Source: Spirosoma sp. 48-14
GTDB lineage: Bacteria; Bacteroidota; Bacteroidia; Cytophagales; Spirosomataceae
Direction: 5' to 3'
DNA: 64,000 nucleotides
NCBI RefSeq assembly: GCF_001898575.1
Contig: NZ_MKUD01000009.1
Span: forward strand, 1 to 64,000
Part shown: positions 45,229 through 53,940 of the stretch, piece after piece
Layout of the letters: each line of letters begins with the position of its first letter
How positions within the stretch are numbered: position 1 is the stretch's first letter
The notes under the pieces: generated by a model
Seen by the model: only the letters and a program-made list of their open reading frames with translations
What the model was told of the DNA's origin: nothing
Database searches by the model: none
Program-made: the position numbers and the translations under genes

Positions 45229-46548
45229 TTATCGCATCATCTTATTCAGTTTACCCGATGCCTGCATGGTATTCATTTTCTTCATCATCTTCCGCATCTC
45301 GTCAAACTGCTTCAGCAGATTATTCACTTGCTGAATACTGGTTCCACTACCAGCCGCGATGCGTTTTTTCCGGCTACCGTCGATCATATCAGGACGCTGC
45401 CGCTCAATAGGCGTCATGGAGCTGATGATAGCCTCAATCGGTTTGAATGAATCGTTATCAATATCGAGGTCTTTAATCATCTTGCCCATACCCGGAATCA
45501 TACCAAGCAGGTCTTTCACGTTACCCATCTTTTTGATCTGCTGCAACTGCGACAGGAAATCGTCGAAGTCGAACTGATTCTTCCGCATCTTGGCATTGAT
45601 ACGGCGGGCCTCTTCTTCATCAAACGCTTGCTGGGCACGTTCTACCAGCGAAATAACGTCGCCCATACCCAGAATCCGGCTGGCCATCCGATCGGGGTAG
45701 AATACATCGAGGGCTTCCATTTTTTCGCCCGTACTGATAAACTTGATCGGCTTGTTAACAACCGTTTTGATCGAAAGAGCCGCTCCCCCACGGGCATCGC
45801 CATCAAGCTTAGTCAACACAACGCCATCAAAATCGAGCCGCTCATTGAAGGTCTTGGCCGTATTAACGGCATCCTGCCCCGTCATGGAGTCGACGACAAA
45901 CAACGTTTCGGTTGGCGAAATGGCTTTCTTTACGGCTTCGATCTCCTGCATCATAGCCTCGTCAACGGCCAGACGACCCGCCGTATCGACAATTACAATG
46001 CGCTTACCCGATTTACGAGCCAGATCGATGGCATTTTTAGCAATTGCCACTGCATTCTTGTTCTCCGGCTCCGCGTATACATCTACGCCAACCTGTTCGC
46101 CCAGTACTTTTAACTGGTCGATAGCCGCCGGGCGGTAAATATCAGCCGCCACTAGCAGTACATTACGGCCCTGTTTTTTCAGGTATGAAGCCAACTTACC
46201 CGAAAAAGTTGTCTTACCTGAACCTTGTAAACCAGCTATCAGGATCACTGCCGGATCACCCTTGATGTTGATGCCCTGTGCTTCGCCCCCCATCAACTCG
46301 GTCAGTTCTTCCTGAACAATTTTGACGAAGAGTTGGCCTGGCTCAACCGAAATCAACACTTTCCGATCAAGTGCCTTGTCGCGAATCCGATCGGTAATGT
46401 CTTTAGCCACTTTGTAGTTTACATCGGCATCCGTAAGTGCCCGACGAACTTCTTTTATGGTAGCCGCAACATTGATTTCGGTAATGCGGCCCTGGCCCTT
46501 AAGGGTCTTAATCGCTTTATTAAGCTTATCCTGAAGATTCTCAAACAT
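45229..46548 (-). CDS. ffh: Signal recognition particle protein Ffh
   Basis: Read from the ATG at 46548 (439 residues), where MFENLQDKLNKAIKTLKGQG gives the usual N domain. The G domain has GLQGSGKTTFSGKLA, DTAGRLAVD, TKLDGDARGG and GMGD. The C-terminal M domain is rich in Met (GMIPGMGKMIKDL, MRKMMKKMNTMQASGKLNKMMR) and binds SRP RNA and signal peptides. With FtsY it directs membrane proteins to the translocon. The SRP RNA gene is not visible here. Confidence 0.96.
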   Translation of the reverse strand: MFENLQDKLNKAIKTLKGQGRITEINVAATIKEVRRALTDADVNYKVAKDITDRIRDKALDRKVLISVEPGQLFVKIVQEELTELMGGEAQGINIKGDPAVILIAGLQGSGKTTFSGKLASYLKKQGRNVLLVAADIYRPAAIDQLKVLGEQVGVDVYAEPENKNAVAIAKNAIDLARKSGKRIVIVDTAGRLAVDEAMMQEIEAVKKAISPTETLFVVDSMTGQDAVNTAKTFNERLDFDGVVLTKLDGDARGGAALSIKTVVNKPIKFISTGEKMEALDVFYPDRMASRILGMGDVISLVERAQQAFDEEEARRINAKMRKNQFDFDDFLSQLQQIKKMGNVKDLLGMIPGMGKMIKDLDIDNDSFKPIEAIISSMTPIERQRPDMIDGSRKKRIAAGSGTSIQQVNNLLKQFDEMRKMMKKMNTMQASGKLNKMMR

Positions 46549-46563
46549 GCTCCTAAATCTCAC

Positions 46564-46885
46564 TCCGGTCTGTACCGGCTTGTTTTAAAATGGTGTAAAA
46601 TATGCCTTTCGCCATATTTCGATTCCCATGCAAGACTTGTTTGATGGGAATACTGATTATCTACTACAAAGATAACAGTTTCCGACAGGCAATGATTACC
46701 AAACCGTTATTGGTGATGCGTATCTTGGATTTCAATGCCTGTCAAGTCCGTTTTCAGCTTGCTTTATAGCACAATATTTTTTTGGCATTATAGTTGATAA
46801 GGGAGTAACAGACCCTTTTCCCAACCCATGTCATTCGATTCTATGAGGTAACTCTACTCGTTTTAACCCCTTTAACCAGTACCTC
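46564..46885. other. Intergenic region between ffh and a small secreted protein gene
   Basis: A 322-base gap between divergent starts. The minus strand has TATCTTTG at 46674-46667, a full match to TAnnTTTG, which could be the ffh promoter, although no TTG stands at the ideal distance. I see no gene in this gap. Confidence 0.5.
46667..46674 (-). promoter_or_regulatory. Candidate -7 element for ffh
   Basis: On the minus strand this reads TATCTTTG, matching TAnnTTTG, 119 bases before the ffh start. TTG-like elements lie 15 and 25 bases further upstream, neither at the best spacing. Confidence 0.4.
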
Positions 46886-47185
46886 ATGAAATCTTCGATG
46901 CATTACGCAGCCCGCTGCCTGGCGGTTGCCTGCCTGCTAGCCAGCCCATTTGTATCATCAGTTGTCGTGGCGATGCCGCAACGCATGACATCAGTGCTGT
47001 TGGATAAACCAGCCGACAATACCTCTTCATCAACCCGCACATCCGCTTCAAAACCCGAATCGTCTGCGCCAGTAGCTATGGCTAAAGAACAAAAAGGGCA
47101 CGATAAACAAACGATTAGCCGATGCTGGAAACGGATTATGGGTATGGCACGCGAAGTAAGCCACGCACATCGAAATAAAAACTAA
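46886..47185 (+). CDS. Small secreted protein of unknown function
   Basis: A 99-residue protein with a Sec signal (residues 1-29, hydrophobic LAVACLLASPFVSSVVVA). The mature part is low-complexity, rich in Ser, Thr, Ala and Lys, and ends with a basic helix (CWKRIMGMAREVSHAHRNKN). No known domain. Its stop codon directly abuts the glpD stop on the other strand with no base between, so neither gene has room for its own terminator here. Confidence 0.6.
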   Translation: MKSSMHYAARCLAVACLLASPFVSSVVVAMPQRMTSVLLDKPADNTSSSTRTSASKPESSAPVAMAKEQKGHDKQTISRCWKRIMGMAREVSHAHRNKN

Positions 47186-48841
47186 CTAAGCCGATACCAT
47201 TTCCGATGGCTCAGTCGACAATCCGGCTTCCTGAATAAAGGTTTTCAAAAGCTGTTGGTAAGCCTGAATTTGTTCGGTACAATACGATGTACTCCATCCT
47301 AATTCGTCGGCCATTATATGCGCCACGATTGGGGCGAGTTGGATGGTTAACTGCCAGTCAGAAAGCTCAACACGCCATCGGCGGGCCAGTACATCGCGAA
47401 GAGTCATAGCCATTTCTTCGCGTACCTGATAAACGACTTCGGCTTGAAGATAGGGCTGGTTTTCCACTAATTTTTGCCCCAGCGCAGGTTGATGCTTGAT
47501 GAGTGCACTAAGTTGACTTATCCGGCTTCCGTACGTTCGCATCAGATGCTGACATACATCAGCCGGAAGGTTAAACGTAGCCTGTAACTGCTGCCAGTCG
47601 TCGAAACGATAGGACTCGCCACCAACCAGATAAGCCGTTTCGGTACGACTCGGTGTAGACTTGTTCAACAAGGCTCCCACCCGGTCAATAGCATCCTGCG
47701 CCATCAGGCGGTAGGTAGTCCATTTACCGCCCAGCAGGCTAAGCAAACCCGATGTAGCATCATATTCCACTTCATGGTCGCGCAGCAAGGTTTTGGTATC
47801 GGCCCGACTACTAACGATCAGTGGACGAATGCCGCCAAAGCCAGCCTGTATCTGTGAGCGCTCGGGCATTTTGGCCAGATAAGGTCGAACCGTTTCCAGC
47901 AGGTAATCCACTTCATCAGGTTCCAGAAGTGGTTCCCGTGATAAGCTATCGTAATCGTTGTCGGTTGTCCCGACAAACACTTTATTGCCAAACGGAATCG
48001 CAAAAATCACTCGCCCATCGGCCGTTTTAGGAATTAATACGGCAAAATCGCTGTCCAGCGTTTCACGCGGAAGTACGATGTGAACACCTTTACTGGGCCG
48101 GATACGTTGTTCAAGTTCTGGATTGGCCAATAACCGAATCGCATCTGAATATGGCCCCGTACAATTCAGGAACACCGACGCGTTTACTTCGACGGTTTCG
48201 CCAGTAATCTGATCTTTTACCAAGGCCGTTGTGATACGTCCATCCTGCCGACCGAAATCCGTGACAGTGGCATAGTTCACAACCACAGCGCCTGCTTCGT
48301 CGGCCGAGTGAGCCAACGCCAGCGCATAACGGGAATCGTTGAACTGGCCGTCATAATAAAGCACGGCACTATGCATCTTCTGGGTAAGCTTTGGGCTTTT
48401 TTCCAGCGCCTGTACCCGACTCAGCCACTTGCCTTTCGGAAATGCATCGTGGCCCGAAATAAGGTCATAAAGCGTTAATCCAATGGTCATGTACATCCCT
48501 TCAAACCAACTAAAAACAGGGGTAAGAATAGCCAGCGGATGAGCCAGATGGGGCGCATTACGAATCACTGTCCGACGCTCGGCCAACCCATGACGTACCT
48601 GCTTCAACTGAGCCAAATCAAGTTTTTTGATGGCTTGCTCCAGATAACGGACACCTCCGTGAATCAGTTTAGTGGATCGCGAGGAGGTTTCACTGGCAAA
48701 ATCCCCCCGGTCGACCAGCGCAACGCGGTACCCTCTTAAGGCAGCGTCGAAGGCAGCACCTGCCCCACTAGCGCCCGCCCCGATAATACAAACGTCGAAT
48801 GTTTCCTGCCTCAGCCGCTCCCAGTTTTTTGTCCGCTTCAT
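47186..48841 (-). CDS. glpD: Aerobic glycerol-3-phosphate dehydrogenase
   Basis: A 551-residue FAD-dependent enzyme that oxidises glycerol 3-phosphate to dihydroxyacetone phosphate and passes electrons to the quinone pool at the membrane. The N-terminal FAD loop is DVCIIGAGASGAGAAFDAALRG, then RSTKLIHGGVRYLEQ. IRPSKGVHIVLPRE, FVGTTDNDYD and GGKWTTYRLMAQDAID are diagnostic. A C-terminal helical domain (about 390-540) completes it. No glpF or glpK is close by, so it appears to be a single-gene unit. Confidence 0.94.
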   Translation of the reverse strand: MKRTKNWERLRQETFDVCIIGAGASGAGAAFDAALRGYRVALVDRGDFASETSSRSTKLIHGGVRYLEQAIKKLDLAQLKQVRHGLAERRTVIRNAPHLAHPLAILTPVFSWFEGMYMTIGLTLYDLISGHDAFPKGKWLSRVQALEKSPKLTQKMHSAVLYYDGQFNDSRYALALAHSADEAGAVVVNYATVTDFGRQDGRITTALVKDQITGETVEVNASVFLNCTGPYSDAIRLLANPELEQRIRPSKGVHIVLPRETLDSDFAVLIPKTADGRVIFAIPFGNKVFVGTTDNDYDSLSREPLLEPDEVDYLLETVRPYLAKMPERSQIQAGFGGIRPLIVSSRADTKTLLRDHEVEYDATSGLLSLLGGKWTTYRLMAQDAIDRVGALLNKSTPSRTETAYLVGGESYRFDDWQQLQATFNLPADVCQHLMRTYGSRISQLSALIKHQPALGQKLVENQPYLQAEVVYQVREEMAMTLRDVLARRWRVELSDWQLTIQLAPIVAHIMADELGWSTSYCTEQIQAYQQLLKTFIQEAGLSTEPSEMVSA

Positions 48842-48965
48842 GTTGTAAAGATAAGGTAATTAGCGGAGTAGTATAGTGAAAGTGGGATTCTGGACTGTAG
48901 TAATTACAGTAAGTTAATGTAGAATATACTTACTCTACGATTCAGCGCGGGCACACCGCACTCAC

Positions 48966-49574
48966 TTATCCTGAGAAACCACGCCCCATTCGGCTGAAAA
49001 AACCACTACGACCGCCGGAAGGCCGGGTGGTGCGTGTAACCCGCGAACTGCGAACACTTTCGCCCACATACCTTGAGCGATTATACAGACTCGAATTTGC
49101 ATATACGCCCGAACTGTACCGACGTTCGTATTCGTCGTATCGTGGCGCAGTTGAGCGACCCAGCATGTAGCCCAGGCTTCCCCACAGTAAAGCGTTCGCT
49201 AAACCATTATGGTGGCGCGTATGATAGGCACTTGGATTGTTCAGATAGGTACGGGTTGACTCGTCATTCTCAACAAGTCGTTTGGCAGCATCAACACTTA
49301 ACGTATCCCGATGACCGTCGAAATAACTCACAATGGCCCCAGCCTGACCAGGATTGGCCTGCACTTCGTCGGTAATTTTGAAATTTCCGGGAGAGGTTTC
49401 GGTAATGTATGTCCGTACACCTTGCTGAAAACGAGTTTCCGTTTGCTCTTCAGAACGACTATTTCCGCAGCTTTGGAGCACAGCAGCCCCGTTAAGAAGT
49501 GCCAGCGAGAGTGTCGTACTAAGCGTAATATCTTTGACGCGCCGGAGAACGGCATGTCGGCGAAGGGGTGTCAT
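48966..49574 (-). CDS. UPF0323/YgiB-like lipoprotein
   Basis: A 202-residue protein with a signal sequence and a possible lipidated Cys (VLQSC near residue 36; a weak lipobox). Its layout recalls the UPF0323 family: an ITETSPGNFKITDEV and DTLSVDAAKRLVEND part, a glycine-rich hydrophobic stretch (ALLWGSLGYMLGRS), and a Ser/Arg/Gly-rich tail (RPSGGRSGFFSRMGRGF). The match comes from memory of the pattern, not from a search. Function unknown; likely held in the envelope. Confidence 0.6.
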   Translation of the reverse strand: MTPLRRHAVLRRVKDITLSTTLSLALLNGAAVLQSCGNSRSEEQTETRFQQGVRTYITETSPGNFKITDEVQANPGQAGAIVSYFDGHRDTLSVDAAKRLVENDESTRTYLNNPSAYHTRHHNGLANALLWGSLGYMLGRSTAPRYDEYERRYSSGVYANSSLYNRSRYVGESVRSSRVTRTTRPSGGRSGFFSRMGRGFSG

Positions 49575-49672
49575 AGCCTGATTTAGTGATAATTGACCGC
49601 TAAGCTATACCACCTATGCGAGGGTTACAACTGAATAAGGATGAACTGTTGGTAGGGGTTACTTAACGGTTG

Positions 49673-50428
49673 CTAGAACGGACGGTACTTCGTTCCAAAC
49701 AAAATAGCGATACCTGCCGAAGCACTGACTACATTCACCGTCCGATCACTGCTAAACGTAGCACTTTCGGGACGGCTCGTACCACTGGTAGTAGTTGATG
49801 TCACGTTATCGAAGGTGAACGCAGACTGGCTATAATCGGCGTTAAGCAACACAGCCGTATTTAACCCCAGTCGATACCGTAACGACACTCCTCCTCCATA
49901 AGCCATCGCTGTACTTTGCGAACCCGTGGTCTTTACCGACATTTCCGAACGCCCAACCAGCCCAGCAACCGATGTATTGGGTAATACCGCCAGCGCCCGA
50001 CCTGCCAACAAACGGGCATCGATCGAAAAACGTCCGCCCATTGGTAATGATACATAAGGGCCAGCCATAACCGTCATGACTGACCAGTTATCGGCTTTTG
50101 CTGTCCAATTGCTTGAATTGCTCTGCGAAATTGCGCCGAGCATAGCGCCTGTATTGACCGAATTACGATGCTGCTCTCCCCGAACCATTAGTCCAACTGG
50201 GCCAGCAATCCGATACCCGGCCGACACGTTAAAGGCAAAACCTTCACCGGCCATGCAAGCCTGACCATCGGTTGGCGAGCAACTGGCAAACCGCCCAACC
50301 GGTACACTAGCACCCGCAGATGCAGCAAAAAAACCTTTTTTATCCTGATGCGATAAAATAAACGTCTTCTGGCAAAAGGAAGCGGTAGTCATTCCAGCCG
50401 CTATTACGGTTAAGAAGAGCTTTTTCAT
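49673..50428 (-). CDS. Outer-membrane beta-barrel protein
   Basis: Read from the ATG at 50428 (251 residues); the frame has a TTG two codons upstream but MKKLFLTVIAAGMTTASFCQ gives a clean signal peptide. The mature part has alternating strands (FFAASAGASVPVGRF, FAFNVSAGYRIAGPVGLMV, VSLRYRLGLNTAVLLNADYS) and an ending like an OmpA/OprF-type eight-strand barrel (AGIAILFGTKYRPF). No binding or enzyme motif is visible. Two Cys (ASCSPTDGQACM) may form an outer-loop disulphide. It seems to be a single-gene unit. Confidence 0.72.
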   Translation of the reverse strand: MKKLFLTVIAAGMTTASFCQKTFILSHQDKKGFFAASAGASVPVGRFASCSPTDGQACMAGEGFAFNVSAGYRIAGPVGLMVRGEQHRNSVNTGAMLGAISQSNSSNWTAKADNWSVMTVMAGPYVSLPMGGRFSIDARLLAGRALAVLPNTSVAGLVGRSEMSVKTTGSQSTAMAYGGGVSLRYRLGLNTAVLLNADYSQSAFTFDNVTSTTTSGTSRPESATFSSDRTVNVVSASAGIAILFGTKYRPF

Positions 50429-50525
50429 AGCCAATTTGTTACTGATAAATGCTAGTTAGTATCTTGTCAGACCACCAAACAAATACAGTGCCAAATTGGT
50501 GAAGGAGCTTATGATTGAGTGATTG

Positions 50526-50593
50526 GCGAAAGAGTGAAAGAGTGAAAAAAGCTGACGCGTCCTCTTCACTCTTTCACTCTTTCACTCTTTCGC
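50526..50593. repeat. Inverted repeat of 8-base units at the trehalase 3' end
   Basis: The 21-base arm at 50526-50546 pairs exactly with 50573-50593. The unit is GAAAGAGT on one strand. The right arm lies inside the end of the trehalase gene and supplies its last codons (KERKSERVKE). A terminator-like role for the minus strand is plausible. Confidence 0.8.
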
Positions 50594-52116
50594 TCTTTAT
50601 CCATCGCCAGATACACCCCATTCGTCCAACCAAAGCCATCCTGATTGGGGTATTCACCGCCCCCTGTGGTTAAAGCGGCATCGACCACGTTATATTTTTC
50701 CATCATTTTACCGGTAGCCCGGAATACTTTGTCGTTCAAGGCCAACCACCGATCGCGGCCTTCATTAGCGGTTTCGGTAAACCCATAGTTAATTAGTCCC
50801 TGATAAACAATCCATTGCAATGGTGCCCAGCCATTTGGCCAATCCCACTGCTGCCCCGTCTGACTTAGTGTAGTAACCCAACCACCAGCCTGTAGGAAAT
50901 CGGCTTTAAGGCGATCATGGACCCGGCTAGCCTGCTCTGGGGTGGCCAGTTTGAAAAATAATGGGAAGGCGCCAGCCAGTGTCAGCGCTTCAGTTTGGCA
51001 GCCTTTTACGAAGTCGAAATCGTGAAAAAAGCCGGTTTCTTCATTCCAGAATGTTTGCTGAATGGCTTTCTCGCGCGCTTTGATCAACGGGTCATAGTCA
51101 TCATAGGCCATTTTCCAATCGCCCGTCCGAAGAGCGGCATTATGCAGGGTTACTTCAAGTTGCCAAAGCAGGCAATTCAGATCGACAGAAATAATACTGG
51201 CGGTATCGATCAGCGCCATCGTTCGCTCGTCCGTAAACCAGCGACTGCTAAAATCCCAGCCCGATTCACAGGCCGCCCGGATGTGATTGTATAGTGCTTC
51301 AGGCTGAACGCCCAAAGGAGTCGCTTCGTCCGTTAGCTCGATTTCCTGCCGATAGGCTTCTGGCCGTGGTGTTGGGGTATCATCCCAGTACCGATTCAGT
51401 AGTCGATTGTTGGCTAAGCGCACAACCCGCTTACAAACAGGCTGGGCGTCGGTCAAGTCCCGCTGGCCATCCATCCAGAATTCGTATTCACGACGAAGCT
51501 GTTTTGAATACGTCTTCAGCGTGTCGTCGCCATCAATTTTCGCCAACAGATTAATCATCAAAGCAAAATAAGGTGGCTGTGATCGACTCAAAAAATAAGT
51601 CCGGTTTCCATTCGGGATGAATCCGAATGTATCGATCAGGTACGCAAAATTGTCGAGCATAGCCCGAATCAACTTAATCTGTGCTTCGCCCGACTCTTTC
51701 AGACCCAGCATAGTAAAGTAGCTATCCCAATAGAAAATTTCCCGAAAACGGCCACCCGGCACTACATAAGGATGTGGCAGCGGCACCCGCGAACTCCCTT
51801 CAACGTGGGTGTCTTCGGGGCGGGTCAGTCGATCCCACAGGCGATTAATGTGCTCAGTTGTGGTAACGGTCGTATCGCTGACGTAATCATCGGCTAATTT
51901 CTGAGGAACAATAAAATAAGTATGAACAAATGCACTCAGGTCGAAGCCTGGCTTACCTTTTTCAGCTTCGTATAAAGCCACCAAATCCGTTGGCGACAAC
52001 TTCGGCACGCAGTCTACAAACGTTTTAGAATCGGCAAAAACGTGGCCTAACTGGACATCGCGAAACAAATTACCAAATAGTACATCGGGAGATTGGGGAA
52101 ACAACGCTGGTGCCAA
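50566..52116 (-). CDS. treA: GH37 trehalase, start region doubtful
   Basis: A 516-residue GH37 enzyme that cleaves trehalose to two glucose. Both family signatures are present: PGGRFREIFYWDSYFTMLGL and QWDWPNGWAPLQW. DVLFGNLFRDVQ, NGNRTYFLSRSQPP and GGGEYPNQDGFGWTNGV are further family blocks. The start is a TTG at 52116 with no ATG nearby. In the same frame upstream the codons read TFLLFALAP, a signal-peptide core, until a TGA at 52137-52135. One base fewer near 52134 would join this to MWLRFL starting at a TTG (52153), so a frameshift is suspected. The last codons come from an inverted repeat. It is divergent from an MFS transporter, with which it may form a sugar-use pair. Confidence 0.88.
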   Translation of the reverse strand: MAPALFPQSPDVLFGNLFRDVQLGHVFADSKTFVDCVPKLSPTDLVALYEAEKGKPGFDLSAFVHTYFIVPQKLADDYVSDTTVTTTEHINRLWDRLTRPEDTHVEGSSRVPLPHPYVVPGGRFREIFYWDSYFTMLGLKESGEAQIKLIRAMLDNFAYLIDTFGFIPNGNRTYFLSRSQPPYFALMINLLAKIDGDDTLKTYSKQLRREYEFWMDGQRDLTDAQPVCKRVVRLANNRLLNRYWDDTPTPRPEAYRQEIELTDEATPLGVQPEALYNHIRAACESGWDFSSRWFTDERTMALIDTASIISVDLNCLLWQLEVTLHNAALRTGDWKMAYDDYDPLIKAREKAIQQTFWNEETGFFHDFDFVKGCQTEALTLAGAFPLFFKLATPEQASRVHDRLKADFLQAGGWVTTLSQTGQQWDWPNGWAPLQWIVYQGLINYGFTETANEGRDRWLALNDKVFRATGKMMEKYNVVDAALTTGGGEYPNQDGFGWTNGVYLAMDKERKSERVKE

Positions 52117-52284
52117 GGCAAATAGAAGAAAGGTTCAGAAAACGTAACCACAAGGTGGCTGCTTTGTCAGGATCGCAAGCCAGTTATGGAAACAAAAATG
52201 CAAAAATCGCAACTTATACGGGTAAAAATAATACAAATAAACTTGTATGTTTATGATTTAGAACTCGTTAACCACCGTAATTCG

Positions 52285-53550
52285 ATGAGCCACTGGCGTA
52301 TTAAACTCTCGCTGCTTCTCAACTACTTCGTTTTTGCTATTCTTCTCAACAGTGTTGGTACAGTCATTTTGCAGGTACAGAACAACTATGGGGTGTCGGA
52401 ATCGGCCGCCAGTGTGCTCGAAGCTTTTAAGGATTTAACCATTGCTTTCGTCTCGTTTCTGGTTGCCTCCTACATCACACGGATCGGCTATAAACGAGCG
52501 ATGCTGGTTGCGCTGGGTATGGTTACGCTGGCTTGCCTGCTAATGCCACAGGTTCCGGCTTTCTGGACAACAAAACTCCTTTTTGCGGCAACCGGAGCGG
52601 GTTTTGCACTTATCAAAGTATCGATTTTTGCTACCATTGGTCTAGTTACCAACGACTCAAACGAGCACGCTAGTTTCATGAATTTTCTGGAATCCTTTTT
52701 CATGATTGGTGTATTATCAGGCTATTTTCTGTTCACCCTTTTTGTAGACGACACGAACCTAAAGTCAACTGCCTGGCTGAATACCTATTACGTGCTGGCG
52801 GGAATTGCCTTACTAGCCTTTTTACTACTTCTGAGTACCCCTATTGATGAATCCAGGGTTCGCCAGGAAGCAGCCCGGACGCTGGCCGAAGATTTGGGCG
52901 ATATGCTTCGTCTGGCGCTCAAACCCGTCGTACTGGTTTTTATCATTACCGCCTTTACCTACGTACTGATGGAGCAGGGTATTATGAGCTGGTTACCAAC
53001 TTTCAACAGTAAGATTCTGAATCTGCCTACCTCACTCAGTATCCAAATGGCGAGTATTCTGGCCGCTTCAACGGCAGCCGGGCGCTTTCTGGCCGGAGTG
53101 ATGCTAAGTCGGGTTTCTTGGTACTGGCTTCTGATCAGTTGCCTGGTCGGCGCTGCGGGGCTTGTCCTGCTTGCTTTACCGCTGGCCGCCGATGTTGACG
53201 GGCGGACCATCACGGGTTGGGGCGATGCACCAGTAGCTGCTTTTATTTTCCCACTAATTGGTCTGCTTATAGCCCCCATCTACCCGGCCATTAACTCCGC
53301 TATTCTGAGTAGCTTACCGCTCCGTCAACATGGGCCAATGGCAGGCTTGATTGTTATTTTCTCGGCCCTCGGTGGAACCACAGGCTCTATCATTACTGGT
53401 CACGTGTTTGAAGCCTATGGTGGGCAAACAGCCTTCTATTTTTCGCTGGTTCCAATCGGTCTGTTGCTAGTATTCATTACGGTATTCAGCCGCATGCAAA
53501 GGAAAACGGGGTACGAGGTAAAACAAACGGCAAGTATGGCAGGGCATTAG
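52285..53550 (+). CDS. MFS transporter
   Basis: Read from the ATG at 52285 (421 residues), because MSHWRIKLSLLLNYFVFAILL begins the first membrane helix; an ATG 33 codons upstream would add a polar stretch that does not fit. About twelve membrane helices with a break after the sixth (around 190-215, with STPIDESRVRQEAARTLAEDLGD) fit the Major Facilitator Superfamily. The first half has the GYKRAMLVALG loop, a variant of the A motif. The substrate is unknown; as it is divergent from trehalase, glucose or trehalose import is a reasonable guess. Confidence 0.85.
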   Translation: MSHWRIKLSLLLNYFVFAILLNSVGTVILQVQNNYGVSESAASVLEAFKDLTIAFVSFLVASYITRIGYKRAMLVALGMVTLACLLMPQVPAFWTTKLLFAATGAGFALIKVSIFATIGLVTNDSNEHASFMNFLESFFMIGVLSGYFLFTLFVDDTNLKSTAWLNTYYVLAGIALLAFLLLLSTPIDESRVRQEAARTLAEDLGDMLRLALKPVVLVFIITAFTYVLMEQGIMSWLPTFNSKILNLPTSLSIQMASILAASTAAGRFLAGVMLSRVSWYWLLISCLVGAAGLVLLALPLAADVDGRTITGWGDAPVAAFIFPLIGLLIAPIYPAINSAILSSLPLRQHGPMAGLIVIFSALGGTTGSIITGHVFEAYGGQTAFYFSLVPIGLLLVFITVFSRMQRKTGYEVKQTASMAGH

Positions 53551-53940
53551 TGTCTCAGAACTCCTAAAGAATTTTAGTCTATACAATCTTATTCAGGGCT
53601 GATAAAATGAAACAGGCCTTGTTCTAAGCTGGGATTACATATTCCAGTACCTTTCTCAAAATAAGCCCTCGGTTGTGTTGTCAGATGCTTACATCTGACA
53701 CAGCGAGGTTTCTCAAAACCGAGTGCACAAGTAACCTCGCCCTGTCGGTTATTAGTAACCGACATCACATCCTACCCTGTTGTCAGTATAGGCAAAACTC
53801 GTTTCGGTATCATCAACCTAATGTCAATTGCCTATCGGCTGGGGCATATTGCAGACCAAAACCCTACCCGAAGCCAGAATTAACTGGTTATTTGGCTAAA
53901 CAAAAACTTCTGAGCCAAGCAACCGTACCAATTCTCTCTC
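53551..53940. other. Intergenic region with a hairpin cluster
   Basis: A 390-base gap between convergent genes. The part at 53668-53764 holds several hairpins, described separately. An open frame across it is a by-product of the repeats. No RNA gene recognised. Confidence 0.6.
53668..53764. repeat. REP-like cluster of hairpins
   Basis: TGTCAGATG at 53679-53687 pairs with 53692-53700 around CTTA. GCGAGGTT at 53703-53710 pairs with 53733-53740. TGTCGGTTA at 53743-53751 pairs with 53756-53764 around TTAG. CTCGGTT at 53668-53674 pairs with AACCGAG at 53717-53723, crossing the others. Two 9-bp stems with 4-base loops framing a larger one look like a REP/BIME-type dispersed element. Confidence 0.75.

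Noticed and set aside
45628..46138. Long open frames on the plus strand opposite ffh
   Set aside because: They are antisense shadows of the conserved Ffh G domain and have no recognisable protein pattern.
53668..53764. Possible CRISPR array
   Set aside because: The repeats are inverted, not direct, differ from one another, have no regular spacers, and no cas gene is near.
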